Shown here: one piece after another, positions 24,209 to 32,151 of the stretch
How the letters are laid out: each line of letters starts with the position of its first letter
Position numbering within the stretch: the first letter of the stretch is position 1
NCBI GenBank assembly: GCA_023299885.1
Contig: JALZUS010000031.1
Location: 1-49,520, forward strand
Direction: 5' to 3'
DNA length: 49,520 nt
Origin: Bdellovibrionales bacterium
GTDB lineage: Bacteria; Bdellovibrionota; Bdellovibrionia; Bdellovibrionales; UBA1609
The notes under the pieces: generated by a model
What the model was told of the DNA's origin: nothing
The model's input: only the letters and a program-made list of their open reading frames with translations
Database searches by the model: none
Translations under genes and position numbers: made by a program

Positions 24209-26521
24209 ATGACACAAGCTATGGCCAAAAAGGTAAAAAAACTCGATAATAGTCTGATTATGAAACTTTTAAGCTCCTTATTTGTATGTCTTCTGCTATC
24301 AAGCACTCAAGTTGCTTATGGGCAATCAATAAGCATTAAAGGGCTAACCATTAATGCTGAACACTCAGAATTACTTATCTCTGAGGGAAAAATTATTTTA
24401 TCTGGTAATGTTCAAATCATCGCTAACAACCATTATATTCAAGCTCAAAAAGCTTCGATCTTTAAGAACCAATCAAAAATATTAGCCCAAGGAGATGTTA
24501 TTATTAAATCTCCTGAATTTAATGTCGAAGCTGAAAAAATTAGTTTCAACTACAAAACTAAAACTGGATTCTTTACTCAAGCAAAAGTAGATTGGGGTAA
24601 CGCGCAATTTGAAGGCGAGCATGTCGAACGAATTAGTGCGACAGAGTTTCTAGCTACAAAAAGTAAATTTACTACATGCAATAAAAGCTGCAGCCCAGTA
24701 TGGAAATTTTCAGGAAAAAAAATTGTAGCTAAAAAAGAAGGCTATGCTGCCATTACCCGCCCCGTCTTTAGAATTAAAAATATACCTATATTTATGCTAC
24801 CAAAAATATGGCTCCCCATTAAAAGCCAAAGGCAGACAGGTTTCTTAGCTCCATCTATTGAGTTTAGTAGCTCTGGTGGCTTTACTATTGAGGAAAGCCT
24901 TTTTATTACTGCCGGCAGAAGTTTTGACTTTACCCTAACCCCAAAGCTGTATGAAAAAAGAGGCTTTAAATTTATCAATGAGTTTCGATTCGCATTATCT
25001 GAAAAGTTCAAAGGTAATATCTCTGCCGGATTCATTAGAGATAAAGCTTTTCAAGAAGACTTAGAGCAAAGCGAAACCTCTAGTAAAAATAGAGGTTTTG
25101 GGGTCTACAACCATAAGGCTGAACTTGCAAAAGGCATACAGTCCAAAACACATCTCGTCTTTGTAAATGACTTGAGATATATTAGAGATTTTAATGAAGA
25201 AATTGATGAGCATGGACGAAGCTCTATAGAATCCAAAGCATCACTCTATAAGTCTTACAAAGACTATTATACCGGTCTCCAGATAGTGCATAATAAAAAC
25301 TTATTAAAACAAGATTCTTTTGCCGACAACAAAGAGGCCCAACATAAATTACCGGAAATCTTTTTATCTGTAACTAATAAAGAAATTTCAAAACTTAAAC
25401 TTAATTATGGACTAGATATTAACTATTTAAATATCTACAGCTCTAAGACTGATTATGCTGACATAAACAATAATAATAGCTTTGACCCAGGTACAGATAT
25501 TATACGTACAGGCCAAAGAGCTATCATTAGCCCTCGTATTTTCTTGCCTATTAAGCTAGGTCAATTTTTCACAGTAGTGCCAAGGCTAAATTATTCAGAA
25601 TATTTATATAAATTTAGTGCAAAAGCTGATGAAAATCTGTATCCCAATTACTCTTCTAGAGCTAATACAAGCTATACTCAATTTGATATTGCCACTCAAA
25701 CTTACTTTAGCAAAATTTATAATCGAAAAAACAGGGCTTATAGGCATGAAATAGAACCAGAAATTACTTTTTCTTCAGGATCTATTTCAAAAGATACAGA
25801 CCATCCTTTTTTTGGTGACTTTGCCGACCGTCAATATGACAGGCGATTTGAGAATATTTCCGACACAGACTTGGACACAAATCAAGGGGTACAGTTTGAT
25901 TACTTGGATCGCCTTACCAACAATAGAATTATTGAACTTGGAATCACTCAACGCCTAATAAGAAAAACTGTCGAAGATAATAAAACTAACTATAAACAGA
26001 TTCTATATTTTAGAGTTAGCCAGTTTTATGACTTTAAAGAAAAAGAGCGCGCAGAAGAAGACCCTGAGCCTTGGTCAGATATCTCTGCCCGATTTAATTT
26101 AAAGTATGATAAATTTCAGCTCCATACTGACCTCCTTTTTCTACCTTACGAACGCAGAATGAATAACTCTACACGACTAAGATATCACTATGATAAAAAT
26201 CGCTATTATAGCATTGGCTTCACGCAGTCTTTCCAGCCTTCAAATATAAGTAGCAATAATAATGAAGAAATTGTTTATAATTTCTCTGATAGAAATGAGC
26301 TTTTAAATATTGGACTTGGCATAAAAACCAAAACACTAAGTCTTAGCGGAACACTCGACTACTCTACTATCAATAATGAATTCCAATCTTGGAACTATGT
26401 CCTATCATGGCTGCCGCCTGGTGACTGCATAGAGCTAAGTTTTGCTCATAGACGAAGAATTGATAGCGATGAAAACTTTAAAATTAACTTTAAACTTCTT
26501 TTTGGAAACTATAGCTCTTAA
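24209..26521 (+). CDS. lptD: LPS-assembly outer-membrane protein LptD
   Basis: LptD inserts lipopolysaccharide into the outer leaflet. The 770-residue protein has a signal peptide (MKLLSSLFVCLLLSS..VAYGQ), a periplasmic OstA/LptA-like jellyroll (about 42-140, with LLISEGKIILSGNVQI and AQGDVIIKS), then a C-terminal beta-barrel. Cysteines CNKSC (about 157-161) lie between the parts and one more is near the C-terminus (GDCIELS), close to the disulfide layout of E. coli LptD. The annotated ATG gives a long n-region. The ATG at 24260 starts exactly at the signal peptide and may be the real start. No SD decides. No lptE is seen. Confidence 0.88.
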   Translation: MTQAMAKKVKKLDNSLIMKLLSSLFVCLLLSSTQVAYGQSISIKGLTINAEHSELLISEGKIILSGNVQIIANNHYIQAQKASIFKNQSKILAQGDVIIKSPEFNVEAEKISFNYKTKTGFFTQAKVDWGNAQFEGEHVERISATEFLATKSKFTTCNKSCSPVWKFSGKKIVAKKEGYAAITRPVFRIKNIPIFMLPKIWLPIKSQRQTGFLAPSIEFSSSGGFTIEESLFITAGRSFDFTLTPKLYEKRGFKFINEFRFALSEKFKGNISAGFIRDKAFQEDLEQSETSSKNRGFGVYNHKAELAKGIQSKTHLVFVNDLRYIRDFNEEIDEHGRSSIESKASLYKSYKDYYTGLQIVHNKNLLKQDSFADNKEAQHKLPEIFLSVTNKEISKLKLNYGLDINYLNIYSSKTDYADINNNNSFDPGTDIIRTGQRAIISPRIFLPIKLGQFFTVVPRLNYSEYLYKFSAKADENLYPNYSSRANTSYTQFDIATQTYFSKIYNRKNRAYRHEIEPEITFSSGSISKDTDHPFFGDFADRQYDRRFENISDTDLDTNQGVQFDYLDRLTNNRIIELGITQRLIRKTVEDNKTNYKQILYFRVSQFYDFKEKERAEEDPEPWSDISARFNLKYDKFQLHTDLLFLPYERRMNNSTRLRYHYDKNRYYSIGFTQSFQPSNISSNNNEEIVYNFSDRNELLNIGLGIKTKTLSLSGTLDYSTINNEFQSWNYVLSWLPPGDCIELSFAHRRRIDSDENFKINFKLLFGNYSS

Positions 26522-26838
26522 AGCTGGTCATAGCTATAGTATGTAATTTTACTATTACTCACTATAGCTAGAATAATCTGAATCTCTGTCTGAAATTTTG
26601 GCTCAAGAAAAAGATGTGCTCGTTCTTGGCGCTTTCTTTGAGAAGTACTCAATCGAAATCTATCAAAGCTAGAGCTTTTTGAGCTTTTCACTTCAACCAT
26701 AAGCCAAGGTTTAATGGCGTGCTTCAAAACAATATCAATTTCGGCATAAGGCGTTTTTAAATTTTTAATGACCAGCTGATAGCCATGTTTTTGCAAGTCT
26801 TTTAAAACTAAATCTTCGCAGTACTGACCTCTATCCAT
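26518..26838 (-). CDS. yraN: YraN family (UPF0102) nuclease-fold protein
   Basis: This 106-residue protein matches the YraN family, which has a restriction-endonuclease-like fold: RGQYCEDLVLKDLQKHGYQLVIKN, the metal motif AEIDIVLK (family consensus GEIDLI, with Gly replaced by Ala here) and VEVKSS. Its cellular role is not established. It typically sits beside rnhB, as here (86 bp downstream). Its stop TAA shares the bases TTAA with the convergent lptD stop. Confidence 0.85.
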   Translation of the reverse strand: MDRGQYCEDLVLKDLQKHGYQLVIKNLKTPYAEIDIVLKHAIKPWLMVEVKSSKSSSFDRFRLSTSQRKRQERAHLFLEPKFQTEIQIILAIVSNSKITYYSYDQL

Positions 26839-26924
26839 AGAGCTACAAACTGCAAATGAATCGGCAGTATGTATTAATGTAAAACAGCGTATTGAATATG
26901 TTTTGCTAATACCAGAATAACTAT

Positions 26925-27527
26925 CTACAAAACTCCAGCAAAAGTTTTTCTGTGAATTTCTGTAGCTCCAAACTCGATGATTGCTTCTTTATGAAACTTT
27001 GTTGGATACCCTTTGTGTTTTTCAAGGCCGTAATTAGGGAACTCTTTAGAGAGCTCTACCATTAAGTTGTCCCTTGTCACTTTAGCGACTATAGACGCAG
27101 CAGCAATTGGGGTCGCCCTTAGATCACCCTTAATAAGAGTTTCTTGCACAAAAGCGTCTGGCATATCTGGAATAGCTTTATTACCATCAACAAGAATATA
27201 GCCATAATTTACGCCTAAGCCTAAAACAGCTCTTTTCATAGCCAGCAGTGATGCATTTAAAATATTAATTTCTTCTATTTCTCTAACTGTTGCACACCCC
27301 AAAGAGACTTGGTGGTTTTCAATAATTTCTGCAGCATATTTATCACGCTTTAAAGCTGATATTTTTTTAGAGTCAGTATAATGGGAATAAGGTGAATCTT
27401 GATTAATTATACATGCTGCCGCATAAACGGGACCAGCTAAACAACCACGGCCTACTTCGTCAACGCCGATAACAGTGTTTGAATGAGAAAACCCTTCCCA
27501 TTCAAACTTCTCAAATTCTTTAGAAAT
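26925..27527 (-). CDS. rnhB: ribonuclease HII, probable AUU start
   Basis: RNase HII removes ribonucleotides from DNA. The catalytic motif GVDEVGRGCLAGPV, then DSKKIS, LVDGN and AASIVAKVTRD are all in one open frame on the minus strand. No ATG, GTG or TTG exists in this frame between the last upstream stop, which lies inside rplS, and the catalytic motif. The first such codon (TTG, 27302) would delete the active site. The conserved N-terminal pattern (SKEFEKFEW.. before the catalytic motif) begins right after an ATT at 27527-27525. That ATT lies 1 nt beyond the rplS stop and has AGAG 7 nt upstream. I therefore place the start there, giving 200 residues. Activity is expected to be normal. Confidence 0.85.
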   Translation of the reverse strand: MSKEFEKFEWEGFSHSNTVIGVDEVGRGCLAGPVYAAACIINQDSPYSHYTDSKKISALKRDKYAAEIIENHQVSLGCATVREIEEINILNASLLAMKRAVLGLGVNYGYILVDGNKAIPDMPDAFVQETLIKGDLRATPIAAASIVAKVTRDNLMVELSKEFPNYGLEKHKGYPTKFHKEAIIEFGATEIHRKTFAGVL

Positions 27528-27528
27528 T

Positions 27529-27987
27529 TTAAGACTCTTTTGGAGCTGCTTCTTTAGCTTTTGGCGCTTCAGCTTTCGCTTTTTTATCAGCTTTAGGAGC
27601 TTTTATTTTTTTAGCAGCAGTTACCATTGTAGACTCTAAACGTGCCGCACGGCCTTTTAAGCTACGAAGGTAGAATAAACGTGAACGTCTTACTTTACCA
27701 ATAGATACTAATTCAATTTTTGTAACAGCAGGAGAAGCTAATGGAAACGTACGCTCAACACCAATGCCTGAAGATACTTTTCTGATAGTAAAGCTTTTAC
27801 CCATGCCACCATTTTGAACTTTGATAACAACACCTTTAAAAATCTGAATTCTTTCTTTAGAACCCTCTTTAATTTTTACGTGAACATTAAGAGTATCACC
27901 GGCTTTAAATTCAGGGTGCTTAGTGATAGTTGCACGGTCAAAAGTTACTCTTTTAATTAGATCTGTAGTTGTAGTCGTCGTAGACAT
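27529..27987 (-). CDS. rplS: 50S ribosomal protein L19
   Basis: L19 lies at the 30S-50S interface. The core [39 protein letters not shown] and [10 protein letters not shown] is typical. From the ATG at 27987 (GGAG SD 6 nt upstream) the product is 152 residues. A farther in-frame start at 28026 is unlikely. A Lys/Ala/Pro-rich C-terminal tail of about 35 residues extends beyond the usual 115-120 residue protein. The gene ends 1 nt before the proposed rnhB start, suggesting coupling. Confidence 0.95.
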   Translation of the reverse strand: MSTTTTTTDLIKRVTFDRATITKHPEFKAGDTLNVHVKIKEGSKERIQIFKGVVIKVQNGGMGKSFTIRKVSSGIGVERTFPLASPAVTKIELVSIGKVRRSRLFYLRSLKGRAARLESTMVTAAKKIKAPKADKKAKAEAPKAKEAAPKES

Positions 27988-28025
27988 AGTTTTCTCCATT
28001 AATTTCAAAGATATAGGATTTACCA

Positions 28026-28592
28026 TCAGCCCAATATTCGGTCAAGGCATATGCTGATTGCAGACCTTACACTGAGGTGATTATAGCCATCTTCTGAGGC
28101 TCCAGAAATGGGCTCCAAAAGAGCGTCACAATGAGTTTTTATAAAGTCTTCTGGAAGGCCATACCCAGTCCCAAAAAGCACGAGAAGAGGCTTATTGGAG
28201 GCCTCAGAAGCTCTAAGGGCCTCAAAGCTAGTTAACTCTACTCCTGGTACTGACCTGGCAGCAGTTGCTACTATAAAAGGCTTTTCACCATTGTTTTGAT
28301 GAGTCATCTCAGAAATTACCTTTTCCAAGCTCTCAGCTGTTTTAATCAAGTTTAAAGCCATCACACGCTTTGGGTTCAAGTTTGAACCCTCGCCTGAGCG
28401 CCAATGACTCAATACTCTTTCGACATACATCAACTGCTCGCGAGTATTATTAACAATAAAGTAGTTTTTGACCCCATAGGTTCGAGCACATCGTGCCACA
28501 TCATGAATATCAAAATTTGTAACATTGGTCGTAACCCTCTCCCCTTTTTTATTAAGAACAGGAGAGTGTATTAATGCAATTGAGGTCTTCAT
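28026..28592 (-). CDS. SPOUT-class RNA methyltransferase (TM1570-like)
   Basis: This 188-residue protein belongs to the small SAM-dependent RNA methyltransferase family found next to trmD (Pfam-type Methyltrn_RNA_4). Features are [37 protein letters not shown] at the start and the C-terminal knot [40 protein letters not shown]. In Thermotoga the homolog is encoded beside or fused to TrmD. Its RNA target is not established. It overlaps trmD by 4 bp. Confidence 0.85.
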   Translation of the reverse strand: MKTSIALIHSPVLNKKGERVTTNVTNFDIHDVARCARTYGVKNYFIVNNTREQLMYVERVLSHWRSGEGSNLNPKRVMALNLIKTAESLEKVISEMTHQNNGEKPFIVATAARSVPGVELTSFEALRASEASNKPLLVLFGTGYGLPEDFIKTHCDALLEPISGASEDGYNHLSVRSAISICLDRILG

Positions 28593-29368
28593 AAAAGGCC
28601 TTCTATTTTTTCAGGGCACAGGCCACAAACTTTAATTTCTTTTTTTGACAAAGTCTTCTTAATAAATTGAGCTGCCGGCTTAACTCTTGAAGTATCTGAA
28701 ATAAGGTCAGGCCTCTTAAAGTGAGTTACTAAAACTGACAAAGCTAAATCCAAATCTTTTATAAGTTTGTGGTTACCACTTAGGTAGGCTTCTGGCGCAG
28801 ACTCACCATCGATTTCTCTTGGCCGAGTAAAAGCCGGGGCCTCTAAAAGCTGATGCGCAAAAGAGTCTTTTACTGAAGAGTCCTTATTACCCAAAACACC
28901 TGGTATTTTCCTCATAATAGAATCCATTACAATAACAGCGGCCATCTCTCCACCGCTAATAACATAATCACCTATAGAGATCTCTTCATCGACATACTTA
29001 TTAACAAACCTCTGATCTATGCCTGCATAACGACCACAAACAAAGGTAACCTCTGAAACATCCTGGGCATACGCATTTGCTTTTGCATCAGACCATACTC
29101 TGCCCTGCGGGCTTAAACTTATTATTTTGCTTTTGTTACTTTTAGGTAAGCTTTCTACGGCCTTAGAAAGCGGCTCATACTTTAAAAGCATTCCGTCACT
29201 ACCACTAAAAGGTTTATCATCCACGGTTTGATGTTTGTCAGTCGTAAAGTCACGAAGATTTAAAATGTTAAGCCCAATGATTTCTTTTTTTACTGCGGCT
29301 CCACATACGCCGTAGTTAAAGTGGTGAGCTATAAGCTCTGGGAAAACTGTAATTATGTTAAATTTCAC
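28589..29368 (-). CDS. trmD: tRNA (guanine-N1)-methyltransferase TrmD
   Basis: TrmD methylates G37 to m1G and prevents frameshifting. The 259-residue protein has FPEL, LRDFTTDKHQTVDDKPFSGSDGM, VCGRYAGIDQRF and the knot region DEEISIGDYVISGGEMAAVIVMDSIMR. The loop that is normally PYGGGxGM reads PFSGSDGM, a visible deviation. The start is a GTG (AAGGG about 8 nt upstream) overlapping the rimM end by 11 bp. The C-terminal helical domain is present (HQLLEAPAFTRPREIDG). Confidence 0.93.
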   Translation of the reverse strand: MKFNIITVFPELIAHHFNYGVCGAAVKKEIIGLNILNLRDFTTDKHQTVDDKPFSGSDGMLLKYEPLSKAVESLPKSNKSKIISLSPQGRVWSDAKANAYAQDVSEVTFVCGRYAGIDQRFVNKYVDEEISIGDYVISGGEMAAVIVMDSIMRKIPGVLGNKDSSVKDSFAHQLLEAPAFTRPREIDGESAPEAYLSGNHKLIKDLDLALSVLVTHFKRPDLISDTSRVKPAAQFIKKTLSKKEIKVCGLCPEKIEGLL

Positions 29369-29894
29369 TCAGTAACCCTTCTGGCAGGCTCATAGTTACT
29401 GATTTACTCTCAAAATTGAGATTTATAATAAACTCATCCACCCAAGGGACATCAAACTGACCGTCCGAGGTTTCTACAACAACCAAGTCTTGAGCTGTTG
29501 CCGTTGAGAAATCTTTAATGACTCCTAATTTAATACCTTCTTCATCTAATACAGAAAAACCAAGTATTTCGTGCAAGTAAATAGATTCACCTGGCTGAGA
29601 CTTGAGCTCTTCTTTTTTAATATAAAGCGCATAACCTTTTACATCTTCAGATTGGTTGCGGTCAGAAACGCCCTCTATTTTAGCCAGAAGACCCTCCTTA
29701 TGAGGCTTTAATGAAATAAATTGGCACTCTTTTAAAGGACTATCTTCATTTGCTAAATAATAACTTTTTACAGAGCTTGCCCACTCTGGCATTTTTAAAT
29801 TTCCAGGCTTAGACAGAAGCTTAATATAGACATCACCTTTAAGGCCATGAGCCTCTTTAATCCAACCTACTTTTATACATTGCTCTTTATCCAC
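29358..29894 (-). CDS. rimM: ribosome maturation factor RimM
   Basis: RimM binds S19 and helps 30S head assembly. The N-terminal motif VGWIKEAHGLKGDVYIKLLS and the PRC-barrel part (IYLHEILGFSVLDEEGIKLGVIKDFSTATAQDLVVV..VPWVDEFI) are characteristic. The start is best placed at the GTG at 29894, 8 nt after AGGAG (178 residues). A TTG at 29921 would precede the SD. The segment lies just behind a terminator that separates it from rpsP-khpA. Confidence 0.92.
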   Translation of the reverse strand: MDKEQCIKVGWIKEAHGLKGDVYIKLLSKPGNLKMPEWASSVKSYYLANEDSPLKECQFISLKPHKEGLLAKIEGVSDRNQSEDVKGYALYIKKEELKSQPGESIYLHEILGFSVLDEEGIKLGVIKDFSTATAQDLVVVETSDGQFDVPWVDEFIINLNFESKSVTMSLPEGLLSEI

Positions 29895-29935
29895 TGAGTG
29901 CACTCCTGTTTTGCTTTTCAAAAAAAAGCCAGATC

Positions 29936-29969
29936 AAAAAAAAAGCCAGAGTAAACTCCAGCTTTTTTT
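29936..29969 (-). terminator. strand-specific intrinsic terminator after rpsP-khpA
   Basis: Read on the minus strand, AAAAAAAGCTGGAGT pairs with ACTCTGGCTTTTTTTTT through a continuous stem that includes two tandem G-U wobbles, and ends in a long T run. On the plus strand the same two positions are mismatches. The terminator should therefore act on transcripts leaving khpA and reduce read-through into rimM-trmD-rplS. Confidence 0.75.
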
Positions 29970-29989
29970 GTTTATTAAGTAGGTTAAAA

Positions 29990-30235
29990 CTACTCTACGA
30001 TTTCAAGAACACTTCGCTTTTGCAGTTTTGTACTTGCTGCATTTAGAATAGTTCTCATGGACTTAGCTGTACGGCCTTGTTTTCCAATAACCTTACCTAA
30101 ATCACTTTTTGCTACTTTAAGTTCTACAACCGTAGTCTGCTCTCCAGCTATTTCATTCACTTCAACTTCGTCTGGTGAATCCACTAAAGATTTGGCCATG
30201 AACTCTACTAGTTCTTTTAATCCTGTATCGCTCAT
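29990..30235 (-). CDS. khpA: KH-domain RNA-binding protein KhpA
   Basis: This 81-residue protein with a single type II KH domain has the GxxG loop in [18 protein letters not shown] and the usual beginning [21 protein letters not shown]. KhpA, often with KhpB, binds mRNAs and influences cell-wall and division gene expression in Gram-positives. The position directly after rpsP is conserved across bacteria. An AAGGGG SD lies about 6-7 nt before the ATG. Confidence 0.92.
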   Translation of the reverse strand: MSDTGLKELVEFMAKSLVDSPDEVEVNEIAGEQTTVVELKVAKSDLGKVIGKQGRTAKSMRTILNAASTKLQKRSVLEIVE

Positions 30236-30269
30236 TCTTAAACCCCTTGCTTATTTTAGTAAGCTATTT

Positions 30270-30518
30270 TTATTGAGCGCCCGAAGCCTTTTTCATTAGA
30301 CTTTGAACACGCTTAGTTGGTTGCGCACCTTTAGAAATCCAACTTTTTATTTTATCCATATCCATAACTAAACCAGGGTCTTTACCACTGGCCATTGGAT
30401 TATAACTTCCAACAACTTCAATATATTTTCCAGTAGCAGCTCTTCTAGAGTCTGCAACAGTCACTCTGTATTTTGGTCTGTGAGTAGAACCTACACGAGC
30501 TAAGCGAATGACAACCAT
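30270..30518 (-). CDS. rpsP: 30S ribosomal protein S16
   Basis: This 82-residue S16 has the full family sequence: VVIRLARVGSTHRPKYRVTVADSRRAATGKYIEVVGSYNP, then KIKSWISKGAQPTKRVQSLMKKA. The ATG has an AAGGAG SD about 8 nt upstream. It opens the translation cluster. In many bacteria ffh precedes rpsP. Here the upstream gene is a divergent permease instead. Confidence 0.97.
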   Translation of the reverse strand: MVVIRLARVGSTHRPKYRVTVADSRRAATGKYIEVVGSYNPMASGKDPGLVMDMDKIKSWISKGAQPTKRVQSLMKKASGAQ

Positions 30519-30536
30519 CTTTAATTCTCCTTATGG

Positions 30537-30560
30537 GATATTTCATTTTTACGAAATATC
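30537..30560 (-). promoter_or_regulatory. hairpin in the rpsP leader
   Basis: GATATTTC (30537-30544) and GAAATATC (30553-30560) are perfect reverse complements 8 nt apart, just upstream of the rpsP SD. In the rpsP mRNA leader they form an AU-rich stem whose end lies only about 3 nt from the SD, so it could affect translation initiation or bind a repressor. Confidence 0.4.
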
Positions 30561-30663
30561 AGCCTGTTTAGTTACCTTGAAACTGCGCATTAAGCAAGAA
30601 AACAAACAAAATCAAATTTAACATAGTGGAATTGCCCTCATCATACAAATAGAAAATATTTAT

Positions 30664-30687
30664 AAAAGTCTTACTTTATAGACTTTT
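30664..30687. promoter_or_regulatory. inverted repeat AAAAGTCT-N8-AGACTTTT in the rpsP/permease divergent region
   Basis: This perfect 8-bp inverted repeat lies in the 223-bp gap between divergent genes, with TTGAAA-like and TATAAA-like elements around it on the minus strand. It may be an operator or part of the promoter of the rpsP cluster. The call rests on position and symmetry only. Confidence 0.35.
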
Positions 30688-30741
30688 CAACAAGGCTCAT
30701 ATTTACTTCAAATGGCCACAGATTGAATATAACTTGGCTTT

Positions 30742-31515
30742 ATGGCTAATTTTGGACTTGATCTCTATTTATTGATGTTTTTACTTATCGGGTTTGCTGG
30801 CTTTATTGACTCAATAGCCGGGGGCGGCGGACTTATAACAATACCTACATATATTGCCCTAGGCCTTCCTGATGTTTCTATTTTAGCCACCAACAAAACC
30901 GTGAGCAGCTTTGGCTCTACAGTTGCTGTAGCAAACTACGTTAAAAATAAACTTATATTATGGCCCATAGCTATCTACGCTATTATAGCCTCACTTCTAG
31001 GCTCTGCTATCGGCGCACAACTGAGCAGCCACCTCGACAAGAAGAAGATGGTTTTTCTTTTAATTATTGTTGTTCCTATTATTTTTTATCTCAACTACAA
31101 ACAAGGAAAAAGAATCCTATCCTCTCACCAAGAGAAGACCTTTAATACGCAACAAGTTATAACAGCTACTCTCATAGGTTTTTTTATAGGCGGATATGAT
31201 GGTTTCTTTGGCCCAGGCACAGGCACCTTTTTGATAATTGCCTTTATTTACTTTTTAAATTTTAGCATGAAGTATGCCAGCGCCAATGCACGTATTATTA
31301 ATTATAGCTCCAACCTTGCTGCTTTTTTTACATTTTTAATGAGCGGAAAAATACTCTGGTCTATTGCTGCAATAGCTATTGTAGCTTCGATGACGGGTAA
31401 TTTTATTGGAAGCCGTCTGGTCATTAACAAAGCCGACAAGGCGATAAAGCCTGTTTTTAATTTTGTGCTTTTTTTACTTTTAGCAAAATGCATTTACGAC
31501 CTGTCAGCCTACTAA
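30742..31515 (+). CDS. TSUP-family (TauE/SafE/YfcA) membrane permease
   Basis: This 257-residue polytopic protein belongs to the sulfite-exporter/TauE family. The N-terminal repeat FIDSIAGGGGLITIPTYIALGLPDVSILATNK is diagnostic. The second half repeats the pattern with GFFIGGYDGFFGPGTGTFLIIAFI. Known members move sulfite, sulfoacetate or related anions, but YfcA-like members have no firm substrate. No SD is visible before the ATG, and a TATAAC-like -10 lies close to it, so the mRNA leader may be very short. Its stop shares CTAA with the yfbR stop. Confidence 0.88.
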   Translation: MANFGLDLYLLMFLLIGFAGFIDSIAGGGGLITIPTYIALGLPDVSILATNKTVSSFGSTVAVANYVKNKLILWPIAIYAIIASLLGSAIGAQLSSHLDKKKMVFLLIIVVPIIFYLNYKQGKRILSSHQEKTFNTQQVITATLIGFFIGGYDGFFGPGTGTFLIIAFIYFLNFSMKYASANARIINYSSNLAAFFTFLMSGKILWSIAAIAIVASMTGNFIGSRLVINKADKAIKPVFNFVLFLLLAKCIYDLSAY

Positions 31516-32093
31516 ATACTCATCTCATCAAGACTTAAAGAAAAGCTACCTATAAAATGTTTTAAAAAGTATTCAACTTCAGGCATTTCCATTTTCTTTA
31601 AAGTATCTTCTATCGCTATCTTTGCTTGGTTAAACTCTTTGTTACCTGCAGCAGCTTCTTCAAGGCATTTTATATAAGCGCAAAGACTGTCAGCAGCTTT
31701 AACTAGCTTCCACAACTGACTGTCTTCGTCCTTCATCTTAAAGATATCTTTATACTCAGGAATTAAATCTTCAGGCAAAAGAGACAGTAATTTGTCTGTC
31801 GCACTGTTTTCAATAGCCTTATAGGCTTCTCTAATTTCAGGATTATAATACTTAACCGGAGTGGGCAGGTCACCTGTGAGCACCTCAGTCGCATCATGGT
31901 AGACTGACAACAAAGCCACTCGCTCTTGGTTGTACGACTTTTTAAAGTACTTGTTACCTACAACAGACAGAGCATGAGCTATGATAGCTACTTGCAGGCT
32001 ATGTTCTTGTACGTTTTCTTTTCTTACATTGTGCATAAGCGCCCAACGCTGAATAAGCTTCATTCTTGATACATAAGCATAAAAGTGATTCAT
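31512..32093 (-). CDS. yfbR: HD-domain 5'-deoxynucleotidase YfbR
   Basis: YfbR dephosphorylates deoxyribonucleoside 5'-monophosphates. The 193-residue protein follows the E. coli enzyme closely: SRMKLIQRWALM (Trp17), NVQEHSLQVA (metal His31), YHDATEVLTGDLPTPVKY (His66, Asp67, Glu70) and KAADSLCAYIKCLEEAAAGN (the last metal Asp). It ends FSLSLDEMS, as in E. coli. The function call is unusually firm for an HD-domain protein. Confidence 0.93.
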   Translation of the reverse strand: MNHFYAYVSRMKLIQRWALMHNVRKENVQEHSLQVAIIAHALSVVGNKYFKKSYNQERVALLSVYHDATEVLTGDLPTPVKYYNPEIREAYKAIENSATDKLLSLLPEDLIPEYKDIFKMKDEDSQLWKLVKAADSLCAYIKCLEEAAAGNKEFNQAKIAIEDTLKKMEMPEVEYFLKHFIGSFSLSLDEMSI

Positions 32094-32151
32094 GCTTCAT
32101 TTTGTACAAAAACTAAAAACACCAAGCAAGCTGCAGAACAGAACAGATAAG

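Noticed and set aside
28370..28390. GGGTTCAAGTTTGAACCC resembling a tRNA T-arm
   Set aside because: It lies within the conserved SPOUT methyltransferase coding sequence and has no acceptor or anticodon arm around it. I found no tRNA gene in the window.
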